A DNA stretch of 64,000 bases, taken from positions 1 through 64,000 of the forward strand of contig QANT01005941.1 of assembly GCA_003254885.1 (NCBI GenBank). Direction: 5' to 3'. Each line of letters opens with the position of its first letter. The stretch's first letter is position 1. Shown piece after piece: positions 24,511-36,584 of the stretch. This DNA comes from Purshia tridentata (lineage: Eukaryota; Streptophyta; Magnoliopsida; Rosales; Rosaceae). The notes below the pieces were generated by a model. It searched no databases, was not told the DNA's origin, and saw only the letters and a list, made by a program, of their open reading frames with translations. The translations under genes and the position numbers were made by a program.

Positions 24511-27500
24511 CTTCTCTTCTTGGTCCCTTTACAGTAATTTAAACAAAAAGACTGCAAATTTAGCTGAAGAATAATCCAAAACTGGGTTTATTTCAACTTT
24601 CACTCCGATCTTCTCTCTCGCTTCTTTCAGTGCTCTAAATTACAAAAACTTGAGCAACTAATTCGCCGAAGTCTAGAGAGAAATAAAGAGAGAAGTTTAA
24701 AAGTAGAGAAACCTTTAGAGAGAGAGAGAGAGGTGGGGTGTCCCTTTAAGAATCTGGGTTCTTTCCTGAGCACCTAACTATGATTGAAACTTTTGAGTCA
24801 ATTGTTAAATGTGTATACATATATTTTTTCTTAAATGAATGGTTAAAAATAGAAAGAATTTGAAAAAAGATACATATGATGACATATCTGAACTCACTAA
24901 ACTCAATAAATAATACTAGTCTACCCAAAAATACACTCAATAATACTATAAATTTTAATTTTATATTTTAAATTTAAGTCTCAAATACACATGTTCTGTT
25001 AAGAATATATATAAAAAATATAAATAAGTAATAGAATGAGGTAGAAATTTTGGAAATAGGTGATTTGATCCCAAATTTGAGATATTTAGCACAGCTTATC
25101 TAAACCAAGCGTGGGCGGTTGGCATGCTAATTTTCAACCCATTTGTTTATTTCTAGAGTTTTTGTTTCTTTTGATGGCATGGAATCTGTCAATTTCATTT
25201 ATTTTGGTGGGGGAATTCACTTTTTTACACTAAGCTACTCTCGTTATTGTTCAGTACTTTTAACAAGAACAAGACGGTATTCTCTTTCTTCTTCTTTATT
25301 TTCTGTCCAAGAACAAAAGGATATTCACAAAAAAAAAAACATGAGGGTCAAAACAAATATGCAATGGAGGATAACTGATTCAACTACATGAATTACGACA
25401 CAACAAAGTGCCAACTAGTTTTTGCCGGGAATTCGCTAGTAGGTGGATGAATCAAAGAGGAAAAAGTTTTTTTTTTTGTCATTAAAGAACAATATGTGGC
25501 AATAAAAAGGAGGATATTTTTGTGCATGTTGCCCAATCACATCAAGACATGCTTGCGGTAAGATATTCATTATGCTGAAAACTTTCACCATAAAAAAGTA
25601 AAATCGAAAACGAAATTGTATATTGCATTATTTGCATATGATTATGCAAGATTGCTGCCGCAATAATGGAAAAAGGAGATAAAAGTCTAAATAAAGACTA
25701 GAATCGACAATTTGATTCAAATCGAGTAAGCTTTGAATTTTATTAAATTAACCTAATTTTACCTCGCTTCAAAATAAAATTTTAAATTTTTTATTAAAAT
25801 TGGTTATGATTAAAATATGTGAAGGGTTTTAGATCCTTTTTTCTATTGAAGAAAAACTTAAAATTAAAATTTTAAATCATAATTATGATAATTTTAATAA
25901 TTTTGATTATATTATAATGACTAGTGACCGAATTGAGTCTTACTCTTACCTCTATGAGAACGTAATCAACAATATGATATATGACATAAAATAAGAAAAA
26001 TTTAGAGAGTAAGAGAAATTGGAAGAATTGTGTGTGGCTTTCCTTATCACTAAGCCATGGATTTATAGGCTTCAATTTACTTGGAGGTTAGTCTATAATT
26101 TTCTTGGTGGGAAATAACTTCATCAAATAAATATCACATATCGACATAAAATGCGTTTGTGGACAACACATAATAAACATTACTTACAACAATATAAATA
26201 ATTTAAATTTTATTTTAATTAAAAAAAAAAAAGGAGGAAGAGAATCAAAGTCATCTTACCTCTAAGACATGTGTGACAAAATCGTTGACCTTTAAATTGT
26301 CTCAAGACATGAGAATTCAAAATAGTGGTACACATGGGCACACATGAAAAACTCAATATTGTCATGCCAAGATACCACACTTGGACGCAGCATCCATGTG
26401 AGTAAATGTAGTATGAAAGAGGCGACTACTGTGAGTTTGTGGCCTATGGGCTCTGCTCTGGCTGGGTTGGTCAAGTTTCATCAACTTTGAATAATTGCAA
26501 GGTGCCACCCATATTGGCCAAATGCAGACTTATGATCTGTTGACCATCGCCTCTAATCCATTTGATCATTTATTTATTTATTTATAACATTCAACATTTT
26601 AACCATTAACTAGAGCATAGGAGTGCAGGCAAGCTCATATACTAATATGGTGTAAGCTTCATATTTTTATTTTGTAATTTTTATTTTAAAATTTTCTTTT
26701 AACATTTAATTATAATTTCTGTTGATGACATGGTTAAATCTCAACCAAACAAGACAGACATGGTGTGAACCATAGTTCAACAGGGAATAGATGCTGAATT
26801 TTGTAGCTTATCCCCAACCCAAAATTATTTGAAGGAACAAACTTCAATGTGGCAAGAATGTTCCCATGTGTCCAAGTGTTTTTCATTTTCTATGTCACCT
26901 TTTTTCTTGTTTGTGGGTTTTCATGTGAATTCTTCACATGTTTGAGATGTGGTTTCAATATCCCCACCCAATCTTTCAAAATGTCTATTTTGAGACAAGT
27001 TCCCATGGGTCCCATGACTCATTTTTTTAAGAATAAATAAATAAATAAAACATTGGTCCCATGACTTTGAATTTTGAAATATCAATATTTTTTTTAATAA
27101 TTTTATGGCAATTTTCTGCTAATATTGCAAGATCTTCACGAAAGGCATGGCTTGGCTTCACACGATTCATACGTTTATCAATATCAATCTTCTTCTTTTT
27201 TCTCTTGGGGGAGTAGTGAGTCACTTGAGACCTATTTCAACAGTAAGAAGAGAAGTACATCTAAAACTAATAACTAGTTGGTAATAAAATGTCAAATTTA
27301 AACGTTAAGCAATTAAAAATTAAACTTAGAATCCCATTCAACTTGAATTTTCTTATAACTATATTGAAATTTCTATCAGCTAGCTTGCACCTGAAAATGG
27401 GACCTTTTGAAGCCTGCCCAACAAGCACTCTTGTGGGGTTGCTCATGGATGTATAGGTCAGCAGCTAGTTTCTTGGTCCCTGTCTGTCTCTTCCTCTCTT

Positions 27501-27952
27501 CTTAGAGCTAGAAATCCATTAGCTAACCTGAAGAGTTTATGTAAACTGTTCCAGGGGTATATATACAACGCAGTCTTTCTTTTTGATAATATATGCCCGA
27601 CCAATCCAACATATAGGGGTAGATGACAAATTTACAGCAGTTTAGTTTGTCGAAATACTATGCATGCACGCATTAAGTACCCGATAGATTAGTTGTTTTA
27701 CAAATGCTGATCATCACCCACAAAGATTTGAATTGTAAAATACTATTATTATCATATGAAAGATAGAAACTGGATCCACATTCTGGACACAGCATCAACA
27801 TTTGACCTGCAATACAAATTGTGTTTCATAACAACACCAAACATATGATCATTATCAACATAAAAAAACCCCTAATTCCACATAATCAACATTTCAGAAA
27901 CTCTACATCTTTCTCAAGAAAAAAGCAAATGAGATATCAGTTCTGGAAATAA
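24511..27952. other. Gene-free stretch between Sec14-like and D6PK-like genes
   Basis: It holds the Sec14-like leader and promoter at the left (including a GA run at about 24717-24732) and the 3' flank of the kinase gene at the right. The middle is AT-rich with many homopolymer runs and short frames of under 85 codons that I cannot assign. No clear transposon ends were recognised. Confidence 0.5.
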
Positions 27953-30332
27953 TTAAAAGAAATCAAATTCCAGATAGTTGTTTTGGTCTGGATGAGAGGC
28001 AGCAGCAGTAGCTTTATCACTAGTTGACACTGCAGGGGCTGAAATCCGCTCAAACTCGACTGGTTTTGGGATATCAGGTGGGCTTGCACATCGAATCAAA
28101 GCCCAGTTAACACCTTCAAAGAAGGGGTGTTGTTTAATCTCTGTTGCTCCTCGTTTATAAGCCAACCTATGCTGTGGTTCTTTCACTAGTAGGCCCTTTA
28201 TCAGGTCCCTTGCTGAAAAGCTAACCACTGGTGTCTCTGGGAACCTCAATGGCTGACCTACAACGTTGAACAGGGTGGCTCGATTCCCTGAACCCTTGAA
28301 AGGGGTCTTACCGAACAATAGCTCATACAGAAAGATCCCGAAAGTCCACCAATCAACAGCACTGCCATGCCCTTCACCTTTGATAATTTCTGGTGCCAAA
28401 TACTCATGGGTCCCAACAAATGACATCGAGCGAGCACTGGTTGGCTCAGCAATAAGTTCTGGCAATGGGCTGACCTGGTTTCCCATTTCATTCTTGGGTT
28501 TCCGGTCTTTCTTGGATTTACTCGAAAAGAAACGAGGGGTGAAACATGTTGTAGGCATCACACAAGATGGCTGAATACAAGAGGGCTCAATGCAGGTGGG
28601 TTGCACACAATAAACTGGGTTCTTTCGCAAGCCTTCAGACTCGGGAGCTGAAGATCTGACTAGAGTTGGGCTGACAACACAGCGCAGGGAAAGGTCAAAG
28701 TCTGAAAGCATTATGTGCCCATCATCCCTCACAAGGACATTTTCCGGCTTTAGGTCACGATAAACAATCCCAAGCATGTGAAGATATTCCAAAGCAAGGA
28801 GAACCTCTGCTACATATAACCTGAATATTGAATTCAAATATACCAACAATGACAGTCAAAATCAAACAACACCACAAAAGAGAAAGATTGTGTCTTTGCT
28901 ATGACGTGATACATCATTGAATATTGTTACTGACAAAAAAATATGACTAGCATTTTCTGTTCATTCTCACACTACTAATAGTGCAGAACTGGTTCTCTTA
29001 TTGAAGAAAGTCTACATCAAAACAGCAAGAAGCAACTCAGGAACAACCTGAGTGTACCAGATCACAGCAAAAATTTCTACATTATAAGGACATATTAGTA
29101 TGAATAATTTTTAGCATAAAGGCTTGATTGAGTCCAGATAATTAAATAGCAAGGCAAACAAAACCTATTATGCAACAGCATGAAGCTTATTAGTATCCAC
29201 CTAACAGTGAGTCAGTGACATAGCAATAAACCAATAAAGTAGGTAGAAAGAAGAAATTCAACAAACATAAACAATAATATAAACAACATATGCCCAAACT
29301 GATAACAGAGAACAAAAATCATTTGCCACGTTTGAACTATATAAATTGATTTAAGTGTAGACAAGTTTCATACTTCACTGCTTGTTCAGTAAAATGTTTT
29401 CCTGGTTGCCTCTGCCGAAGTGTGTGCAAGTCACCTCCAGGGCAGAATTCCATCACCAAACATGAATACTTTTCAGTCTCAAAATGGGTGTAAAGGGTTG
29501 GAAGGAAAGGATGGTCTAAACATTGTAGTATTTCTCTCTCTGTCTGAGCCCGAAGAAGTTTTTTGCGGTTAGCTAAAGATGTTTTGTCCATGACCTTCAT
29601 GGCAAAATAACATTTTGTTCCACTCAACTCTGAAAGATAGACACTTCCAATATCCCCACAGCCCAACTTCTTCAGAAGTCTGAAATGGCCCAAACCAAAT
29701 GCACCATCCTTTGCTCGGACTGCCTGGATCGCTTCCCAATGCATGTCATTTGCCTTGTGAGGTTTGTTGATAGTGCTACTAAAGCTGCTACAAGTACTTT
29801 CATCACTCACATCAGTGCTTGTGCTACCCCTACAAATACTGCTCTTTCCACTCTCCACAAAATCAGCCCGATCACTAATTTTGGCACTTCCACTAGTCTT
29901 AGCAAGACTGCTGGTCCCATCACTGACTTTCGCTGGAGCTGGGCTAACTCCATTTTCTGATGTTTTCCTTTCTTGATTGCCACCACCTTCTGGCAATTTC
30001 CTAGTCTCACCCACCACAACACCCACATCAGCTGGCACCTGCTTTGGATCACCCAGTGATAAATTTGAATCTAACATATCAGCTAAAGATTTGGCAGAAT
30101 CCTTCTGATAAGTGATCTTGGATTTCTTCTCTTCAGCGGTTTCTGCAGAAACCTGCTTTGATGCAGCTTGTTGCACATGCCTAGGCAGTTTTCTTGGAGT
30201 AACTGGCTCCGATTTGCTTATCTTTGTAATCTGTAATGGTGAAGGTCTGCTAGAATGTCCTTCTATTGTCTGACTACCAATTAATTTCCTCTGATTTTCT
30301 GGGGAAGTTCTGGCACCAGATTTTGAGGCCAT
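27953..30332 (-). CDS. AGC VIII protein kinase, D6PK/D6PKL type
   Basis: Two coding exons (30332-29374 and 28820-27953) with one phase-2 intron encode 608 aa. Residues 1-210 are a Ser/Thr/Lys-rich, low-complexity regulatory part. The kinase domain begins near 215: glycine loop [10 protein letters not shown] (223-232; the usual second-position Gly-x-Gly is kept), Lys246 in YFAMKVMDK, Glu266, HRD-equivalent YRDLKPEN with Asp342, and DFD at 360-362 instead of DFG, the signature of plant AGC VIII kinases. A Cys/Pro/Ser-rich insertion separates DFD from the [12 protein letters not shown] activation segment, also diagnostic. D6PK-like kinases phosphorylate PIN auxin exporters at the plasma membrane. 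The single intron just before [14 protein letters not shown] (here LYVAE) matches the family position. The C-terminus ends FDFF, a hydrophobic motif seen in the group that resembles a PDK1-interacting tail. Confidence 0.92.
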
Positions 30333-31568
30333 TGATATAAATCAGACTTAATATGACAGATCAAATTGAACAAACCCATCACTCATCCCCCAAATTCACC
30401 AAATGGTTCCCTTCATTGACACTCCCAATTATTTTCATCTTCAAGTCCATCAATAGCAATATAATCTACAAACAAAGAAGTCGTCACCATGCAACATAGA
30501 TGTAATACAAAGGAACCATATCCTATCCAACCGATAAAATAGGTTATACAAGTATAGTAACAATATTTCACCACCCAAAAAAAATATATATATACAAAAA
30601 TTACTGCTATATCAACATGATCCATATGTGATGAAAAATAAAATAAAAAATCCACAAAATGCAAGTATCCTTTAAATGATTGAACATGAATAACAAATAG
30701 AAGTTAAATTGTAGTTCCAGTAGATCAATTTAACATTTCAGAATCAATTAGCAGACATTGTAAAAACCCACAAAGAGAAAGAGGGGCATCATAAATGGGC
30801 ATAAAAACACAGAGTTGCATGCTCGACCCAGAAGTATCAAACTATAAGATAATCTGAGATACCCAACAAGTGATGGGTCAAAATTTGATCGAAGTACAAG
30901 AATCAAAGCCATGTACCTCAAAATGCCAATCCTTTTTCCCCTGAAAACATAAACTTTCTGAAGGAAAAGGCCGTGGATCAAAGAGGCAAGGGGACTAAAG
31001 AAACTCAACTAAATGTAGTTTCTACGTGTGCCCCAATACACACCAAAATGCCATATAGCAAGAGATAAGAACCAAAGTAAAGTAGATTCATACAGATCTC
31101 AAACAGAGACCCAACACTTTGGATCCAAAAGACCCACACAGACCCAGATGCTAAAATACAAGATAGAGTGCATAGAGAAGCAAAAACCACCAAACAACTC
31201 ACAGGACCAGTTAAAAGTGAAGAAAAAAGGAAGCCCAAAAAGGGTACCTGCGCTTGAGAGAGAGAGAGAGAGAGAGAGCGTTTCACAAAGATCAGAACTT
31301 TGAAAGGCTTTGGTTTGGTTTGGTTTGGTTTGCTTTAGCAGAGTGGAAAAGAAAGAAATAAAAGAGCACTCACAACTGTTGAGAGAGATAAAAGAGAGAC
31401 TGAGAGAGAGCAATGTGAGAGAGAGCTCCTTTTCCTGAAATGTGTGGAGAGAGAGAAAAAGAAGGAAAAAGCTTTCAGTGAGGAGTTAGAAAGACTGAAG
31501 GAGTTGGGTGTCTTTGGGTGTCTGTGGGCTACTACCATGTACCATTACCATCCATGTATAGAGGGGCT

Positions 31569-31570
<2 letters not shown>
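30333..31570 (-). promoter_or_regulatory. 5' leader, leader intron and core promoter of the D6PK-like gene
   Basis: On the minus strand a CT-rich leader (about 31440-31249, including CT repeats at 31255-31280) ends in GCGCAG followed by the donor GTACCC at 31248, so a leader intron of roughly 0.9 kb probably precedes the coding exon. The acceptor is not clear. No other gene is visible. The assignment is inferred from consensus only. Confidence 0.45.
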
Positions 31571-31608
<38 letters not shown>

Positions 31609-31631
31609 GGNGGGGGGGGGGGGGGGGGGGG
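31571..31631. repeat. GA microsatellite running into a poly-G tract with an undetermined base
   Basis: About 17 GA units lead into GGAGGG, one N at 31611 and some 20 G residues. The N and the homopolymer mark a place where the assembly length is unreliable. It lies upstream of the D6PK-like gene. Confidence 0.9.
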
Positions 31632-32360
31632 TGTCAAAGCTAAACTGCTAAAGTGAGGCTTTTCTGTGTATTATTATTATTTTTTGGTTCAATTATTTCA
31701 ATGTATTTTGTCCCAAATTCAAGGGTCTGAATCAATGTATGGGCCTCCTAAGGCTCCACCCTGTCCCTCATGCTTTGGGAGTTTTTAGTTTCCTATTTAA
31801 GACTTTAAGACCTACGAAATGACTAGGCATGTCCTCTCTAAAAAAGAAAGGAAAAAAAAAAAGCCTAATTAGTGGTCCAAAAATAAGTTGCTTTTGTAGG
31901 TTTGGTTTTGATAATTATGGGCAAATGGTCCCTGAGACTGGAGAATGCCAGCTGATTAGGTCATGATCAAATCGGATGGTCAGGGATTGATTGTTAACAT
32001 ATTGAAAAGGTGGGCTCAATTGACCAAATTTTATGGACAGTGCTTCTTGTATGCCTAACAAGACTTTAATGGTGGTTGGATCATGAAACAAGGGTCATGA
32101 TTTTAAATCAAAACCACATTAAAGAATTAACTTTATATATTGAAATAAAGAGAAAACATCCTTTGAACAAAAAATATTCAAAAACATTGACATAAATTTT
32201 ATATATCATGCCATTTTGAAGACTTTCTTCATAGGTCCCAATTTAATATCTTACCAAAAAAAATGAAAGAACAATGATATATAAACTCCATTTACATTTT
32301 TGCCAAAAAGAAATCAGAACAAATTTTCTTTTGAATTTACATTAAGAATAAAACTTTAGA

Positions 32361-32677
32361 AATCTAGGACCGATTTGGTAATTTTTTCCAATATACATAC
32401 AAATATACCATCCCAATACCATTTTAAAATTGTTCATTTTCTTACCAAAATTGTTTTAATGACAATGAAATCAAAGTTTTGACAGGAAAGAGTAGAGGTT
32501 TATAAGGGAAATAAAAAATGGGAAAAAATTTCTGAGTATTTCATACATGATGGGGTGACAAATCCTCTAAATAATATTCTTAAAAATTGTACATATGCTA
32601 TCATTTGAGTGGTTTAGTTACCAATTGCACATAATTTTACAGTCATACAAAAAATTTTCCAAACGAGATCCTAGATT
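32361..32677. mobile_element. Probable MITE with inverted ends of about 28 bp
   Basis: The left end AATCTAGGACCGATTTGG and the right end CCAAACGAGATCCTAGATT are reverse complements with few mismatches, and the match extends through AATTTTTTCC/GGAAAATTTTTT-type sequence. The 317-base interior is AT-rich and non-coding. The superfamily is uncertain; the ends look somewhat hAT-like. Confidence 0.55.
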
Positions 32678-33134
32678 TGCTAGTCCAAAGAAATAAAATT
32701 TATATTTTTAATACCATATTTGATAAATATTGTAAGATTCCATTTAGAATTGTAGATTTAAAATAAAATTGCCTTTTTTAATACCTTAGTTTGCTCAATT
32801 AGTCCTCAATTTCTTTTTCCTAGTGTGTGGAATTGCCAATTTGGTGGTGAGGCTGAAACCTCATGAAACTATTTCAAGTGAACAAAAAAATTTAGACCAA
32901 AAATAAATAAATAAATAAACTTGAAATTTTTGTGATTTTTTTCAAAGTAATTTTATCACAAAAATGCTATTTCTAATGTTTTTTCGGAGTCTCCACTTTC
33001 CGGTTCCCCCTCCCCCCGGGATTGGATTTGGACTACCTATCTCAAACTAGAACCCCCTAAATCCGCGCCAAGATCATACCTGTCCAGCAAAACAAACACA
33101 CCTCTTCCTTAAAGACCCTCGCATTTTTCAGTTG

Positions 33135-33149
33135 TTAGGGTTAGGGTTT
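33135..33149 (+). promoter_or_regulatory. Double telo-box motif
   Basis: TTAGGGTTAGGGTTT lies 27 bases before the ATG of the TSR2-like gene. Telo-boxes (AAACCCTAA on either strand) are common in promoters and leaders of plant ribosome and translation genes, which fits the predicted role. Confidence 0.65.
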
Positions 33150-33175
33150 CAAGACAGAGACTCAGAGAGGCTGAA

Positions 33176-34880
33176 ATGGAGGCTGAGAGAAAGCTATCAG
33201 CGGAGGCTGGGGCCGTACTCCGAGAAGGTATAGGGTTAGTTCTTTTTCGATGGTCAGCGCTTCAATTGGCCGTTGACAACGAGTGGGGTGGCCGTGACTC
33301 GCGCCGAAAAGCGGAGCAACTCGGCACCAATATCTTCTCCTGGTTTAATCACTCAATTGGTACTTAATTCACTCGCTGAAATCATCAAATTTGTCTTTTA
33401 TTTTGAGATTTGAGTTTGAAATTTTGATTTGCTGCTATTTTGAGTGCATTATTATACCAAGATTGAGTTTTTGTAAGGAAATCTAAATTCATTATTTTTA
33501 AGCTTGTTAGAGCTCAATCCAGGTCTTCGAGAATGGAATTAAGATTCAGTTGGGAATTTATCTGGGAAAATAAGAATCTTTTCACAAGAATTGTCATTTT
33601 TTGTGCTGAAATCTGCTGTGTGCTTCCTTTATCACTAGAATGATCACAATGGTCAATATGTGTTATTTTCAGAGCCTCTTTACATATATGATTTAGAAGA
33701 AATGCTCAATGATCCTATGATTTCTCTCAACACTGTGACAGAGGACACATTAGTACAAAATTAAAGTATGTGTCATAAACTAAACACTTTGAAATGTGTC
33801 TCCTAAACTACAATAGACCCCATAGTATGTGTCCTAAATGGAAAATTTTCCCAAGATTTATTATTGTTAAGATTCTGGTGGGAAACTCAAAAGTAATTAG
33901 CTTGCTCTGTCGATAGTGTGACTTTAAAGGGGGAACTATTACAAAGGTTCGTGATAAGTGTGTTCCGCATGTTCACCTAACCACCTGCACTTGGTTAACC
34001 ATTGTAGTTTTAGAAGCTCAAACGTTTTAGCATCAACTACAGCTGACATCAACGTACCACATCATTTCTGCTGTTGTCAGCTGAGAATCTCAGCTGCATC
34101 TCCAGTCATTCCAAAACATTTCACACTTATTTTTTCAGATAGACAATTCACAAGGACTATTTTCATGTGATCTCCATCATTTCTGTAAACTAGTGGATAT
34201 CAGTGATGCCATTTTTTGACTGGTGGTGGTTTCTATCTTTATGGTGTTCGTATTTTTTTTTCTCTGTTTTACCCAGGTAGCTGAAAAGTTAATGATTATG
34301 CATGAAGTACGTTTAGGTTGTAATTACAAGTCTATTGAAAGCCTAAGGGAAGCGAATCATCATAGAGTTTCCATTCCTCATATTAGACAGGTAAGTCATA
34401 TTTGAACCCTCAGCCTTAAAGTTCTTAATATGATAAAAAAAATTTATGGGAATATGGTGTCTTGGTATTCCATGCGTTTAACAATTGTTAGTGTACTGAA
34501 GTAAACTCATTGTGGACATTGTTTCATGAGAGGTCTTTGGACTGTGTGCAAGAATGGCTTTCTTGCTCATATGAGCCAAATCTGAGTGTGGCAGAGTGAG
34601 TATGATAAGTTGAAATGATATGCCTTACAGTTCTCTTCATTATCTTCCTTACTCATACCAGGTTGTAAATGATGATGATGATAGTGATGAAGACGATGAT
34701 GATAGAGATGATAGCATTGGAAATGATGATTCATCAAACATGATGGTGGACACACATGAGTCTCCTTCAAATTTGAATCCAGTAGACAAGTCAGACAATG
34801 AACTAAAGCCCAATCTGGCAGTTGAAGCAGATGGTTGGGAGGTAGTTGGACCAAAACGAAATAGGGGTAAAAGGAATTAG
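33176..34880 (+). CDS. Pre-rRNA-processing protein TSR2-like, with altered exon 2
   Basis: TSR2 is an escort chaperone for ribosomal protein eS26 and is needed for 20S pre-rRNA cleavage. Exon 1 (33176-33359) has the family WGG motif (residues 37-39) and AEQLGTNIFSWF. Exon 2 begins at 33673 with EPLYIYDLEEMLNDPMISLNT; read straight on it meets a TAA at 33762. If the GTACAA site at 33753 is used as donor, exon 2 ends at 33752 and joins in frame to 34277-34390 (VAEKLMIMHE...) and 34662-34880 (acidic Asp-rich tail, EADGWEVVGPK), giving 198 aa but lacking about three residues of the usual ED-GS-xEE-VAEKL linker. Exon 3 also has several unusual replacements (HEVRLGCNY where HEECLDGNY is expected). 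So it is either a functional divergent gene using a new donor or a recently decaying copy. See the short element at 33742. Confidence 0.75.
33742..33835. mobile_element. Possible 94-bp MITE-like insertion spanning the end of TSR2-like exon 2
   Basis: The ends AGGACACAT and ATGTGTCCT are perfect 9-base inverted repeats, and the interior repeats TGTGTC...TAAAC motifs. The left end coincides with the point where the TSR2 protein homology breaks off after residues TED. No target duplication could be read, so an internal rearrangement is an alternative. Confidence 0.4.
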
Positions 34881-36216
34881 GTTCAACCCCTAATCATATG
34901 CTATTCCGTTATACACAATATATTATTCTTAATATTGTTGTGATTTTTTTGTTCTTTCCCAAGTAGAGTGAATGTATGTTTACCCGGTTGTTTCCATACC
35001 ATGTTTGGTAAGTTTCCCAACAGAGTTGGTGTTTGCACCCTTCAATTAAAAAAACTCAGACGACAAAGCTTTTCCAATATTGTTTTGTCCTTTGTCTCAA
35101 GATCACAAGGAACTAAAGTGATGTCTATCAGATGCTGTGATGCTAATGATGTTCATGAATGCAAGAGATTAGGTCGGCTGATTGAAAAAATGTAAGTTGT
35201 GTACTGGAGTCAACGAATGTGAAATCGAGCATACCAGAAAATGTAGACACATTGTATATCTCAAGCATGTACAACCTCTCTTATAGCCCCTATATTGGAT
35301 CTCCCTGTTATGTTGTAGGTTTCACAACAATATTTATATTCGACATGTCCTAAAATTCTCAATTACACATGGTGTGATGGAAGACAAAGGGATGTGGGTT
35401 ATTTGATGGAAGACAAGGAGGTGTGGGTAGTTTGAGCTTCACACAAAAGAGACAGCCATAATTGAAAAAGATTGGTCAATGACCTGTTTTCACTGTAATT
35501 TTATATTTTAAGTCTGCTTTGAGCCTATCCCAGAAAAAAAAAGATCCTTAGAAACGAAAGGAAAAAAAGAAAAGGGGAAAGAAAGAAAAGAAACAAGTCA
35601 TTAATGCAAACAGCTTGAAGATGGAAGAATGGCCACCCGTGCTTTTCCAACAGAATACTGTCTGGGGATGTGATGCAAAACATGCCCAACAGCTAATGTT
35701 TCCAAGTAGATTGATTGTTCCTCTCTTTCCCAAACATTTACAATGCTCACTTATTGCTATAATAATACTCTTTTTCCAAAAACTTCAAATGTAAGATAAG
35801 TCAATTTCTCTTCATAAAGCATGGATATCATATGACCATATATGCCGACTATTGATAGTATTTTTATGCCTCTTCCAAAGAGAAAAACAAAACAGAGGAA
35901 ATTGATCTTAATCAATCATTATTAAATATTATTGCCCAACGAAATGCATAAAAAAATGTAGGCATGAACATGGGTGACCCTGTAAGACTATTGGGAAGAA
36001 CAAAACCCATGTGAGTTGAGCACTATTTAAAAATGTGGTATATGGGGATATACAATGACCAAAGAATGGAATACAAAAAGAGAAAATATACATATAAGGA
36101 AGATGATTTTGACACTCTAAAAGTGACGTCTTGCACTCCTGTATACTCTTAGACATGAGTGTATAAGGTTAATTTTAGAGTGCCAAAAACATTCCCGTGA
36201 ATATTAGACCACATGA
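34881..36216. other. Region after the TSR2-like gene
   Basis: Contains the 3' untranslated part of the TSR2-like gene, a 30-base near-direct duplication at about 35377-35435 (GATGGAAGACAA...GTGTGGGTA...), and a small MITE at 36107. A 75-codon open frame at 34968-35195 has no family features and I do not call it a gene. Confidence 0.5.
36107..36188. mobile_element. Very short MITE-like hairpin (82 bp)
   Basis: TTTTGACACTCTAAAA at the left pairs with TTTTAGAGTGCCAAAA at the right, 15 of 16 bases. A second inverted pair (CACTCCTGTATACTCT / GAGTGTATAAGG) sits inside, so the element could fold nearly end to end. It is non-coding. Confidence 0.6.
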
Positions 36217-36408
36217 TTTGCTAGGCCTGGTGAAAAAAGTAAAAATTCATTCTTTGATTTGGAAGGTGCTACCCAAGAGGAACGAAAGAAGAATCTGGAA
36301 GAGTGTTATCAAGTTATCAGCACTGCAATGCTTGCTGTTGATTTAAATTCTAAAGGCTCGGATGGGATGGAGTGCACATATGCTCCTTCATGGGTACGAC
36401 AACTTTAA
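36217..36408 (+). pseudogene. Unidentified exon-like coding fragment
   Basis: An open frame of 63 codons encodes a balanced, non-repetitive, helix-prone sequence including GATQEERKKNLEECYQVI and STAMLAVDLNSKGSDGMECT. Codon use and composition look like real coding DNA, unlike the surrounding AT-rich sequence. It lacks a start ATG at its head, has a possible acceptor (GCTAG) at the left and a possible donor (TGG|GTACGA) near 36392. I do not recognise the family. It probably derives from an exon of another gene, left by duplication or captured by a transposon, lying between TSR2-like and RPAC1. Confidence 0.45.
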
Positions 36409-36584
36409 AAGGGGGAACAAAAAAAATAAAAATGGAAGCCGACCATCTTACTGAAAATGAAGGATTATTGCTTCTCATATTGGGATGTGGACTCTGATCT
36501 CAATAAAACACATATAAATATAACAAATCAGATATTCTACAGTTCTTTCATGCTTCGTTTTCTTTCTACACAGAAAACAGAGCG

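Larger units (their letters stand above)
31632..33175. other. Intergenic region upstream of the TSR2-like gene
   Basis: AT-rich DNA with one probable MITE (32361-32677). From about 32985 the composition becomes GC-richer, with CCCTCCCCCCGGG, as expected near a housekeeping promoter, and a double telo-box motif sits at 33135. No other gene seen. Confidence 0.5.

Noticed and set aside
34968-35195. 75-codon frame after the TSR2-like gene
   Set aside because: Could be a small gene, but there is no motif, and it lies in the likely 3' region of the preceding gene.
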